Assembly: GCA_031556255.1 (NCBI GenBank)
Contig: JAVBTI010000035.1
Span: forward strand, 1-6,443
Reading direction: 5' to 3'
DNA length: 6,443 nt
Origin: JAIRQX01 sp031556255
GTDB lineage: Bacteria > Chrysiogenota > Deferribacteres > Deferribacterales > JAISNW01
In this document: in pieces, positions 1 to 5,700 of the stretch
Position numbering within the stretch: the first letter of the stretch is position 1
How the letters are laid out: every line of letters starts with the position of its first letter
The notes under the pieces: generated by a model
Database searches by the model: none
What the model saw: the letters and a program-made list of their open reading frames with translations, nothing else
Told to the model about the DNA's origin: nothing
Translations under genes and position numbers: made by a program

Positions 1-137
1 TTACCGGTATCTACGGGATGAATTTCGATTATATGCCGGAATTGCACTTTAAATACGGCTATCTGGCAGTCCTTGCCTTAATGGCATTGGTCGGCGGCGG
101 GCTTTTCCTGCTCTTTGTGAAACGGAAAATGTTTTAA
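1..137 (+). CDS. corA: CorA-family magnesium/cobalt transporter, C-terminal fragment
   Basis: This is the 3' end of a gene that begins before the window. The frame starts at base 3 and gives 44 residues before a TAA at 135-137. The fragment begins TGIYGMNF and continues with MPEL and a KYGY motif, then one hydrophobic segment (LAVLALMALVGGGLFLLFV), and ends in the basic tail KRKMF. The GMN signature, the MPEL loop and a final transmembrane helix followed by lysine/arginine residues are the hallmark of the CorA C-terminus. In that family GMN lines the pore entrance of a pentameric inner-membrane channel for Mg2+ (or Co2+/Ni2+). The cytoplasmic N-terminal domain lies outside the window, so substrate and completeness cannot be judged. 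No terminator hairpin is visible in the 37 bp before the next gene, so read-through into it is possible. Confidence 0.93.
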   Translation, partial: TGIYGMNFDYMPELHFKYGYLAVLALMALVGGGLFLLFVKRKMF

Positions 138-174
138 CTGGACTTAACTTCGATGTTTTGCTAAACGTATACCC

Positions 175-828
175 ATGAATATTGATATAGCCAGAATTGC
201 CCTGATGATCCTCCCCTTCCTTTTTGCCATAACCGTGCATGAAGTTTCCCACGGCTATATGGCTTACTTTTTAGGGGACAATACCGCCAAAAACGCCGGC
301 AGGCTCACATTGAACCCTATCGCGCACATAGACCCGCTGGGGCTTATAGTCCTGCTTGTTACAAGGATGTTCGGCTGGGCCAAGCCGGTGCCGGTGGATT
401 TTTATATAGTGTCCCGCAAAAAGTACGGCCCCCTTATGGTGGCGGCGGCCGGCCCCGTATCAAACTTCCTTCTGGCCGTTGTGTCCGCTATATTCCTTTA
501 CCTTGCGGCGCGCTTTATGCCGGGGTCGTTCATGGGCAAAATCGCGGAACCGGTGGTTATAATGCTCTATTACTCCACTATGATAAACGTCGTGCTGGGG
601 CTGTTCAACCTTATCCCCATCCTGCCGCTGGACGGCGGGCGGATATTACAGAACCTTCTGCCCCGCGAACTTGCCTATAAATACAGCGCCCTTGAATCCT
701 GGGGGATGATTCTGGTCGTACTGCTGCTGGTTCTGGAAAGATTCCACCCCTTTTTAAACCCCATCTTCAGTTTTTTTATCGGGCTGCTTACAGGCCCGTC
801 CGCGCCATCTATCTTCGGGAGGTTATAG
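175..828 (+). CDS. Site-2 protease family (peptidase M50) integral membrane metalloprotease
   Basis: This is a 217-residue inner-membrane zinc metalloprotease of the small S2P/M50 type. The zinc-binding HExxH motif is HEVSH at residues 22-26, inside the first hydrophobic segment (about 8-28). The third metal ligand is the Asp of LPLDGGR at 151-156, preceded by NLIP. An AAGPVSN loop lies at 91-97. Further hydrophobic segments are at about 48-66, 87-113, 125-150, 175-190 and 196-206. No PDZ domain is present, unlike RseP (about 450 residues). Such proteins cut substrates within the membrane; the substrate here is unknown. The ATG at 175 has no Shine-Dalgarno-like sequence in front, and no in-frame upstream start exists before a stop at 145-147. 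Its stop TAG directly precedes the TTG start of trpS, so the two are co-transcribed. The same neighbour order (S2P, trpS, scpA) recurs in several bacterial lineages as I remember it, which suggests co-expression rather than shared function. Confidence 0.92.
   Translation: MNIDIARIALMILPFLFAITVHEVSHGYMAYFLGDNTAKNAGRLTLNPIAHIDPLGLIVLLVTRMFGWAKPVPVDFYIVSRKKYGPLMVAAAGPVSNFLLAVVSAIFLYLAARFMPGSFMGKIAEPVVIMLYYSTMINVVLGLFNLIPILPLDGGRILQNLLPRELAYKYSALESWGMILVVLLLVLERFHPFLNPIFSFFIGLLTGPSAPSIFGRL
817..823 (+). promoter_or_regulatory. Ribosome binding site for the TTG start of trpS
   Basis: GGGAGGT lies 5 nt before the TTG at 829, inside the last codons of the site-2 protease gene. It fixes the non-ATG start of trpS. 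No in-frame ATG occurs before residue 9, and starting there would leave almost nothing in front of the PTG and HLGHY motifs. Confidence 0.75.
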
Positions 829-1812
829 TTGAAAAAGAGAGCGTTCAGCGCGATGCGCCCCACGGGTCTCCTGCACCTGGGGCACTATTTCGGCGCACTT
901 GAAAACTGGGTTAAAATGCAGGAAACGATGGACTGTTTTTTCGCCGTGGCGGACTGGCACGCCCTGACCACCAATTACGACAACCCGGAAAATATAAAAG
1001 AAAACACACGCCAGCTTATCATAGACTGGCTCAGTGTCGGCCTCGACCCCAAGAAATCCACGATGCTCATTCAGTCGCACAATAAAGCGCATGCGGAGCT
1101 TTTCCTCCTGCTCGGGATGATCACCCCCGTCTCATGGCTTGAGCGCACCCCCAGCTATAAAGAGATACAGAACGAACTTTCCAATAAAGACCTTGCTAAT
1201 TACGGCTTCTTGGGGTACCCGGTGCTGATGACCTCCGATATAGTGCTGTACGATTCAAACTATGTCCCGGTCGGGCTTGACCAGGTGCCCCATGTGGAGC
1301 TGTCGCGGGAGATCGTACGCCGTTTCCACGCGCTTTATAATAAAGAGGTTTTCGTAGAACCGCAGCCGATGCTCACCAAAGTATCCAAGCTGCCGGGGCT
1401 GGACGGCCGTAAAATGAGCAAAAGCTATAACAACTCCATCACTCTGGGCGAAGATGCGGCCTCGGTCGAGCTGAAGCTGAAGCGGATGGTTACGGACACC
1501 AACAGGGTGAAACGTTCCGACCCGGGCAACCCGGATCTGTGCCCCGCTTTCGATTACCACAAAGTGTTTTCCACTGAAGAAGAGCGGGCGGAAATACGCA
1601 AAGGGTGCACAGGCGCCGCGATGGGCTGCATAGACTGCAAAATGATTCTCATTAAACACGTTCAGGCTTTGCTGGAGCCGATCCGGGAAAAACGTAAACG
1701 TTACGAGGCCGAAATCACCGATGTGGCCGAATTCCTGCTTGATTCCCAGGTGAAGGCGAATACCGTGGCGGAACAGACCGTTTCCCGCGTCCGGCGGGCG
1801 CTGCAAATCTGA
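829..1812 (+). CDS. trpS: Tryptophanyl-tRNA synthetase, iron-sulfur-cluster type by cysteine pattern
   Basis: This cytoplasmic class I aminoacyl-tRNA synthetase (327 residues, normal length) joins tryptophan to tRNA-Trp using ATP. The class I HIGH motif is HLGHY at 16-20, preceded by MRPTG. The KMSKS loop is exact at 195-199, within LDGRKMSKSYNN. The DQVPHVELSRE block at 151-161 is typical of TrpRS. Four cysteines at 238, 260, 267 and 270 form C-x21-C-x6-C-x2-C. This closely matches the C-x22-C-x6-C-x2-C motif that binds a [4Fe-4S] cluster near the anticodon-binding region of Thermotoga maritima TrpRS; cluster binding here is inference. Translation starts at TTG immediately after the upstream TAG, with a good GGGAGGT. 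The stop is 1 nt before the scpA ATG, so expression is tightly coupled across three genes. No T-box leader or other tryptophan-responsive structure is visible in front of the gene. Confidence 0.97.
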   Translation: MKKRAFSAMRPTGLLHLGHYFGALENWVKMQETMDCFFAVADWHALTTNYDNPENIKENTRQLIIDWLSVGLDPKKSTMLIQSHNKAHAELFLLLGMITPVSWLERTPSYKEIQNELSNKDLANYGFLGYPVLMTSDIVLYDSNYVPVGLDQVPHVELSREIVRRFHALYNKEVFVEPQPMLTKVSKLPGLDGRKMSKSYNNSITLGEDAASVELKLKRMVTDTNRVKRSDPGNPDLCPAFDYHKVFSTEEERAEIRKGCTGAAMGCIDCKMILIKHVQALLEPIREKRKRYEAEITDVAEFLLDSQVKANTVAEQTVSRVRRALQI

Positions 1813-1813
1813 T

Positions 1814-2521
1814 ATGGAGCTGCTGTCTGTCCATATAGACAACTATGAAGGACCGCTCGATCTCTTAATCCATCTCGTTCACCGCAATGAGATGAATATT
1901 TTCGACGTGCCGGTCAGCGAAATCACCAACCAGTTCATCCTGGAAATCCGCCGCATGCAGGAACTAGACATGGAGATTGCGGCGGAATTTATCCACATGG
2001 CAAGCTATCTGATATACCTCAAATCCCGCTCCCTCCTCCCCAGCGGCAGCACCGCGGGAGAAGAGATCTCCATTGAAGAGGAGAGTTTCAACCTCGCCCA
2101 GGCGCTGGTTGATCTGTCCTACTGCAAAGAACTTGCCGTCCGGCTCAAAGAATTCGCCGATTACTCCGGCAGATATCTTTTGCGCCGGGAAGGAATCCTC
2201 ATTCCCAAAGAGTCCGTTTTAAGTGAAGACCCTTACCGGCTTGCCAATGCGTATTTTGAATCCGCACAGATTAAGCCGGAAGAAAAGGTGGTTGTGCACA
2301 GCACAAGGGAGCAGTCTGAAGCGATTGCGGCACAGACAAAAAAGATCGTGCTGGAGCGCAAAGACACGCTCTGGAGCGAAATATCGCCGGTTTTCCCTGA
2401 AAGTTTCGAGAAAGCGGTCGCCTTCTCCACCATCCTCGATCTCTCTAAACAACGGCTAATCCGCTCCATTCAGGAAAGCAATTTCACGGATATACTCATG
2501 CAAAGGCTGAACACTGTTTAA
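1814..2521 (+). CDS. scpA: Segregation and condensation protein A (kleisin subunit of SMC-ScpAB)
   Basis: This 235-residue protein is close to the usual ScpA length of about 250. ScpA is the kleisin that bridges the SMC ATPase heads and, with ScpB, forms the bacterial condensin used in chromosome compaction and segregation. The N-terminal domain opens with the family hallmark NYEGPLDLLIHLVHRNEMNI at 10-29, followed by VPVSEITNQF. The helix with MASYLIYLKSRSLLP at 62-76 is also typical. The C-terminal winged-helix region is at about 198-232 (AFSTILDLSKQRLI then SNFTDILMQR). The gene starts 1 nt after trpS without an obvious Shine-Dalgarno, suggesting translational coupling. No scpB lies downstream, although scpA-scpB is the common order. 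The gene ends in a TTAA where its stop overlaps the stop of the opposing exonuclease gene, so transcription must end within or beyond that convergent gene. Confidence 0.95.
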   Translation: MELLSVHIDNYEGPLDLLIHLVHRNEMNIFDVPVSEITNQFILEIRRMQELDMEIAAEFIHMASYLIYLKSRSLLPSGSTAGEEISIEEESFNLAQALVDLSYCKELAVRLKEFADYSGRYLLRREGILIPKESVLSEDPYRLANAYFESAQIKPEEKVVVHSTREQSEAIAAQTKKIVLERKDTLWSEISPVFPESFEKAVAFSTILDLSKQRLIRSIQESNFTDILMQRLNTV

Positions 2522-3156
2522 TTATGCAGACTTAAAAGCCGCACCAGTTCACCTAATTGCACGCACTCTTTCGGAAAGATATTTTTCATCATTCTGCGGA
2601 AAAGGATTGCCGTTTTTCTTGCGTCCGGCAGAGCACGGTGCGCTTTACCCTTGACCTGCCCGTTAATTTTGAACTGTTCCGACAATGTCTGGAGATCGTG
2701 TTTCACGCTGTTGTCATTGAACAGCCGGGACATGCGCAGCGAATCAATAACCACCGGAAATGGCAGTTGCTGCATATATTCGCTCAGCGCGGCCCGTAAA
2801 AAAGCCATATCTTTCGCGGCATTGTGTGCGACAAGGACTGTGTTCCTGGAAAAATCGAGGAAATTATAGAAAACCGAAGCAAAATCAGGGGCGAATGCCA
2901 CATCCGCATCAGTTATGCCGTGGATCAAGGTATTTTCACACGGAATTGTCCGATGTGGGTTGACAAACGAAGAAAATTCTGAATTTTTATCGATTTTGAA
3001 AGATTCATTTACGCTGACTGCGGCGATCTCTATTATGACATCGCCGTTTTCGGGGTGTATCCCGGTCGTTTCGAGGTCGAACACAGTCCATCTGACTTCG
3101 TCAAGAGGAGTGTCAAGCAGATCAGGTGCCTCCTGGAAACTGTTCATTGTATGCAT
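2518..3156 (-). CDS. DnaQ-like DEDDh 3'-5' exonuclease
   Basis: This is a 212-residue protein with the RNase T/DnaQ exonuclease fold. All catalytic motifs are present: Exo I FDLETTG with D27 and E29, Exo II AHNAAKD with D116, and Exo III HRALPD with H173 and D178, which makes it the DEDDh subclass. Such enzymes remove nucleotides from 3' ends with two metal ions. Relatives include the proofreading epsilon subunit, the PolC exonuclease domain and stand-alone repair or RNA-trimming enzymes; which of these applies is not decidable here. The frame is open up to a TTG at 3243, but that start would overlap the upstream PilZ gene by 53 bp and add 29 residues without family similarity. The ATG at 3156 has GCGGGA 8 nt upstream and leaves a 34-nt gap after the PilZ stop. 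A further in-frame ATG lies at 3147. It is probably co-transcribed with the PilZ gene. Its TAA overlaps that of scpA. Confidence 0.88.
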   Translation of the reverse strand: MHTMNSFQEAPDLLDTPLDEVRWTVFDLETTGIHPENGDVIIEIAAVSVNESFKIDKNSEFSSFVNPHRTIPCENTLIHGITDADVAFAPDFASVFYNFLDFSRNTVLVAHNAAKDMAFLRAALSEYMQQLPFPVVIDSLRMSRLFNDNSVKHDLQTLSEQFKINGQVKGKAHRALPDARKTAILFRRMMKNIFPKECVQLGELVRLLSLHN

Positions 3157-3190
3157 AAATTGGATCCCGCCCGGTAAACACGCTATGCCT

Positions 3191-3880
3191 TTACAAGGTG
3201 ACCTTTCGTAAATCCAGTTGTCTCCTGAAAACGTAACGCACAATCCGATCTCTGGTAAGTTCCTCTATATCCCAATACCTGATGCTTGCGACTTTCCTGT
3301 TATTCGGCCTGGGAGACACTCTGACAACACGGCACTGCACACGCCCCACCCCATCCATGGCGGTATTGGTGAAATCAACAACTATATTGTATCCTTCATG
3401 CAGTTCCGCCTGTGTGCTGAGCCTGCAGCCGCCGCCGGATATATCATCCACAAGTCCGTCTTCATAAGGTATGCCGTCTTCACTGTTTTCCATCCGTTTC
3501 ATTTTTTCAAGATCGCCCAAAAATACTTTTACGCGCAGATGCACCGGTACCCGATAGAACTGGCGCATCTGTTCATGCCGTAAAATTTCAGGCATACTGA
3601 TGGCAAGCATATAGAACGGATCTTTTATCACACTTTGGACTTTTGCATCAAAGGTGACTCTCCCGTTAGCGGCCAGCGCCGAAACATGTAACAAAGAGCC
3701 TTTTACAACCGGTACAGGCATACCCTTACGGCTGGGCATAGAAATAATGATCTTTTCGTCATCTATGTCTTCAATGCGGGAATCATAATAATTATTTTCC
3801 CCACTGGATGCAAGACTTACTATCAGCTTTGTATTGCGCAGTAAGTTGGTTCTGATAACATTGTTGTTTGTTTCTTTCAT
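3191..3880 (-). CDS. YcgR-like PilZ domain protein, c-di-GMP effector
   Basis: This cytoplasmic protein has 229 residues. The N-terminal half (about 10-100) fits a YcgR-type N-terminal beta domain. The PilZ domain begins at about 103 with RQFYR at 106-110 (RxxxR), followed by VPVHLRVKVF. The second binding motif is DISGGG at 146-151 (DxSxxG). Both c-di-GMP contact motifs are complete, so binding is likely. A C-terminal helix, RDRIVRYVFRRQLDLRK, is typical of the family. Known YcgR proteins act as flagellar brakes when c-di-GMP is bound; no flagellar genes are in this window, so that role is inference, and control of exopolysaccharide or another target is equally possible. A GGGATGG sits just before the ATG. 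The gene is first in a minus-strand pair with the exonuclease 34 nt downstream, and diverges from the lipoprotein gene across a 240-bp intergenic region. Confidence 0.93.
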   Translation of the reverse strand: MKETNNNVIRTNLLRNTKLIVSLASSGENNYYDSRIEDIDDEKIIISMPSRKGMPVPVVKGSLLHVSALAANGRVTFDAKVQSVIKDPFYMLAISMPEILRHEQMRQFYRVPVHLRVKVFLGDLEKMKRMENSEDGIPYEDGLVDDISGGGCRLSTQAELHEGYNIVVDFTNTAMDGVGRVQCRVVRVSPRPNNRKVASIRYWDIEELTRDRIVRYVFRRQLDLRKVTL

Positions 3881-3913
3881 ACCATCCCAACGGTAAGCAA
3901 CTTAGTAATATTC

Positions 3914-3929
3914 TTAACATGTTTAACAT
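3914..3929. promoter_or_regulatory. Possible operator: TTAACAT direct repeat with embedded palindromes
   Basis: TTAACAT occurs at 3914-3920 and 3923-3929, 9 bp apart start to start. The stretch also holds the perfect 8-bp palindrome AACATGTT (3916-3923) and ATGTTTAACAT (3919-3929, two 5-bp arms around a central T). It lies 34-49 bp before the PilZ start codon, in or near its promoter. AT-rich palindromes arise by chance, so regulation is only a suggestion. Confidence 0.2.
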
Positions 3930-4070
3930 ACATCAGCAATACAAAGTTTGCCGTCTATGAATATGTCTACGAATAATATAATATTCCGCATTCATGAGCG
4001 CGTGGACAGCCGAAAGTCAGGTTACCGCGAAGTATGACTTAAAATATCTTCATTTTCACAAGCGCGAGCC

Positions 4071-4104
4071 TTGCCAACTAATAAAAAAACATATATTTTA
4101 TAAT
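4071..4104 (+). promoter_or_regulatory. Weak candidate promoter for the lipoprotein gene
   Basis: TTGCCA at 4071-4076 could be a -35. It is followed by TATATT at 4092-4097 (spacer 15) and an exact TATAAT at 4099-4104 (spacer 22). Neither spacing is ideal. The second -10 would start the transcript only about 10 nt before the ATG and cut into the ribosome binding site AGGGGGA (4110-4116). Position and composition fit a promoter, but the exact elements are unsure. Confidence 0.3.
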
Positions 4105-4120
4105 AAGCAAGGGGGATCGG

Positions 4121-5485
4121 ATGTTAAAAAAATTATCTGCGTTATCAATCGTTTTTTCAGTATTTTTACTTTACGGCTGTGCCGCCAGGCCCACAATGGG
4201 CGGTTCCGTTGATTATAACGTCAGAAGTTACGAAGAGTTATCCCAAAGCCCGGCCAAAAAAACAGTTAACTATTACTGCAATTTTGACAGGATAGCCCGG
4301 CAGGATTTTAACGCTTTGGGTGATTACTGCTCAAAAGCGAATAACCAGGACTATGTATCATATTTTGTACCCTTTGATATCCAATCCACAACCGGGTTTG
4401 ACAGCTATCTGATCCATAATGTGTCAGAGATTAATTCTAATAATAAAAATTATAAATATTATCAAATATATAGCAATAACAATCTCACCCGATTATCACA
4501 GTTTGATTTCGATATTGCCCCCCCCACAAGTTTTGCAATTATGCTGGATAACAACAGCTATGCCATCGCCATAACAAAACGTGACCTTCTGGCAAGAACA
4601 ACAGTGTACCCGGGGCTGTATATCCACTCCCTCGCGCCTGACAACGGCACCACCGGCGATCAGATAGGTGATTACACAGTGACCTTTTCCATCCCTCCGT
4701 ATTCATATAAAATAAAATACAACGACAGCACAATCGGTCGCATGCTCGGCCTTCCGGATTATACAAACCTTACCGGGGCGCTGGATGCAAAGCGCAAGGC
4801 TGACCTGAAAGCCTACAACGATGCGCTGAACAGCTATTGGAAATCACCGGAAAAGTATAAATACAGCCCTGCCAAAATTACCGCAATTGACTATGCAATC
4901 CCACAACTGGGCGTTAACAAATTCAAAAATCCGAGCATGCCTTCCGATCTGATTCTCCGTGTACAATCGCCGCAAAATGAGGAAAAACTTGCAAACCAAT
5001 ACCTGCCGTTTTATGAGCTGCGCTCAATTGATATTATACAGGTATCCGGCAGCACGGAGTCTGTTCTGAAAACCTTTACCGGCGACGATATAGCCAAAGT
5101 ACTCATCTCGTTTGACGACAATCCCGCCCTCATTTATAAAGGAAATGTCAGCGACGCACGACTTGTCATCCGCTACAACCACGAGGTTGTAAGGCCGCAG
5201 ATGTTGGGACTGCAAAAGTATTACTCGGAGCTTTTAGGCATAGGCTACATATATTCAGACATTGCGCCTAAAATTGAAACAAACCTGGCCATCGAAAGAT
5301 ACTACCCGCTGGAAAAGCTCCCCACAGACTGCATAGACGTTAAAAAACTCACAGATACTTTGAATAACAAAGGGGTTAAAAAAGAAAGTATCGACAGACT
5401 TGTATCCCGGTTATCTAAAGAACGGATGCGCAGTTGCACCATGGATCAGAAGAGTATAGGCGATATACTGCCGGCTCTGTATTAA
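4121..5485 (+). CDS. Unrecognised outer-membrane-type lipoprotein of 454 residues
   Basis: The function is not recognised. The N-terminus MLKKLSALSIVFSVFLLYGC is a lipoprotein signal: a basic start, a hydrophobic core and the lipobox LYGC, with lipidation predicted at C20. Residue +2 is Ala rather than Asp, which by Lol sorting rules favours the outer membrane. The mature part is rich in Asn, Tyr and Ser. It appears mostly beta-like, with a charged, probably helical stretch at about 216-243 and a C-terminal helical segment at about 404-438. Beyond the lipid cysteine there are exactly four cysteines (53, 70, 404, 439), two near each end, which could form two disulfides in the periplasm. AGGGGGA lies 4 nt before the ATG, supporting this start. 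The gene looks more AT-rich than the trpS block, especially near 4430-4500. Its stop TAA lies inside the left inverted repeat of the next element. It could pair functionally with the downstream barrel protein, but nothing proves it. Confidence 0.82.
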   Translation: MLKKLSALSIVFSVFLLYGCAARPTMGGSVDYNVRSYEELSQSPAKKTVNYYCNFDRIARQDFNALGDYCSKANNQDYVSYFVPFDIQSTTGFDSYLIHNVSEINSNNKNYKYYQIYSNNNLTRLSQFDFDIAPPTSFAIMLDNNSYAIAITKRDLLARTTVYPGLYIHSLAPDNGTTGDQIGDYTVTFSIPPYSYKIKYNDSTIGRMLGLPDYTNLTGALDAKRKADLKAYNDALNSYWKSPEKYKYSPAKITAIDYAIPQLGVNKFKNPSMPSDLILRVQSPQNEEKLANQYLPFYELRSIDIIQVSGSTESVLKTFTGDDIAKVLISFDDNPALIYKGNVSDARLVIRYNHEVVRPQMLGLQKYYSELLGIGYIYSDIAPKIETNLAIERYYPLEKLPTDCIDVKKLTDTLNNKGVKKESIDRLVSRLSKERMRSCTMDQKSIGDILPALY

Positions 5486-5623
5486 GGCCTGACCTCATTA
5501 AATACCGGGTCGCGCAAATACGGCAGGAGGGCGCAGCGCAAGGCGCCGGGTGCGCTGTAGCCCGGTAGGCGACGCAGCTTTGAAAGTGCCGACAATTTTG
5601 TGAACTGGTTTGTCAGGCGCTTA
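5483..5623. repeat. Structured 141-bp element with imperfect terminal inverted repeats (MITE/REP-like candidate)
   Basis: The left end TAAGGCCTGAC (5483-5493) and right end GTCAGGCGCTTA (5612-5623) are inverted repeats that match over 11 bp with one extra base on the right. Nested inside are TACCGGG (5503-5509) against CCCGGTA (5561-5567) and a strong GC-rich hairpin at 5529-5563. A further arm, GTGCCGACAA (5586-5595), can pair with TTGTCAGGCGC (5610-5620), competing with the outer repeat. The interior is far more GC-rich than the flanking DNA. No reading frame of note lies within it. A TA dinucleotide occurs near each end (5480-5481, 5624-5625), but this is too little to call a target duplication. 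It could be a small non-autonomous mobile element, a dispersed extragenic palindrome, or a structured 3' untranslated region of the lipoprotein mRNA. Confidence 0.5.
5529..5563 (+). repeat. GC-rich hairpin inside the inverted-repeat element
   Basis: GGGC (5529-5532) pairs with GCCC (5560-5563) and CAGCGCA (5534-5540) with TGCGCTG (5551-5557), with a small 1x2 internal bulge. The 10-nt loop, AGGCGCCGGG, contains the palindrome GGCGCC. The stem would be very stable. No T-run follows, so it is not a classical intrinsic terminator. It may still act as an mRNA 3'-end stabiliser or as the core of the repeat. Confidence 0.7.
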
Positions 5624-5641
5624 TAAATCAACGTAGCGATC

Positions 5642-5669
5642 TTGACTTGTTTCCGAATTAAAATAAATT
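5642..5669 (+). promoter_or_regulatory. Candidate sigma-70-type promoter for the outer-membrane protein gene
   Basis: TTGACT (5642-5647, 5 of 6 to TTGACA) is followed after 16 bp by TAAATT (5664-5669, 4 of 6 to TATAAT). A transcript would start near 5676, giving a short leader of about 30 nt that begins with the hairpin at 5678-5695. It lies just outside the right end of the inverted-repeat element, so this gene probably has its own promoter. Confidence 0.4.
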
Positions 5670-5677
5670 GTTATGAA

Positions 5678-5695
5678 AAGCCATTGGTATGGCTT
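5678..5695 (+). promoter_or_regulatory. Perfect 7-bp hairpin in the leader of the outer-membrane protein gene
   Basis: AAGCCAT (5678-5684), loop TGGT, then ATGGCTT (5689-5695). It ends 5 nt before the AGGAG at 5701. If the promoter at 5642 is used, the hairpin would form almost exactly at the 5' end of the mRNA, a position typical of 5' stabilising stems. Only AATTT follows, so a terminator role is weak. Confidence 0.4.
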
Positions 5696-5700
5696 AATTT

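Larger units (their letters stand above)
3881..4120. other. AT-rich divergent intergenic region
   Basis: These 240 bp separate the PilZ gene (leftward) from the lipoprotein gene (rightward) and must hold both promoters unless transcription enters from elsewhere. Seen here are a palindrome/direct-repeat cluster at 3914-3929, two exact TATAAT hexamers on the + strand (3977-3982 and 4099-4104) without well-spaced -35 partners, and a 6-bp inverted repeat AAGTCA/TGACTT (4014-4019, 4035-4040) with a 15-nt loop. A 72-residue frame starting at 3994 runs into the lipoprotein gene and is not believable. I see no tRNA, riboswitch or terminator with a U-tract. Confidence 0.6.

Noticed and set aside
829..1812. 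Tryptophan-responsive T-box or attenuator for trpS
   Set aside because: trpS starts directly at the stop of the previous gene; there is no leader in which such a structure could sit.
1255..1842. 195-residue minus-strand frame opposite trpS
   Set aside because: It is a shadow of the trpS coding frame; trpS carries HLGHY and KMSKS, and the antisense product shows no recognisable domain.
3157..3243. Longer N-terminus (29 extra residues, TTG start at 3243) for the exonuclease
   Set aside because: It would overlap the PilZ gene by 53 bp, adds no family-like sequence and has a non-ATG start, whereas ATG 3156 has GCGGGA 8 nt upstream.
3971..3990. TATAAT at 3977-3982 as a + strand promoter
   Set aside because: The nearest TTG-type hexamer (TTGCCG, 3948-3953) is 23 bp away, too far, and AT-rich matches are expected by chance here.
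3994..4212. 72-residue + frame beginning in the divergent intergenic region
   Set aside because: It overlaps the lipoprotein gene by 92 bp in another frame, lacks a Shine-Dalgarno and resembles no family. The lipoprotein start has a strong ribosome binding site and a lipobox.
5529..5563. Intrinsic terminator for the lipoprotein gene
   Set aside because: The stem is strong but is followed by CGGTAGGCGACG rather than a T-run, so it does not meet the usual pattern.
5483..5623. CRISPR or tandem repeat
   Set aside because: There are no regularly spaced direct repeats, only nested inverted repeats in one copy.
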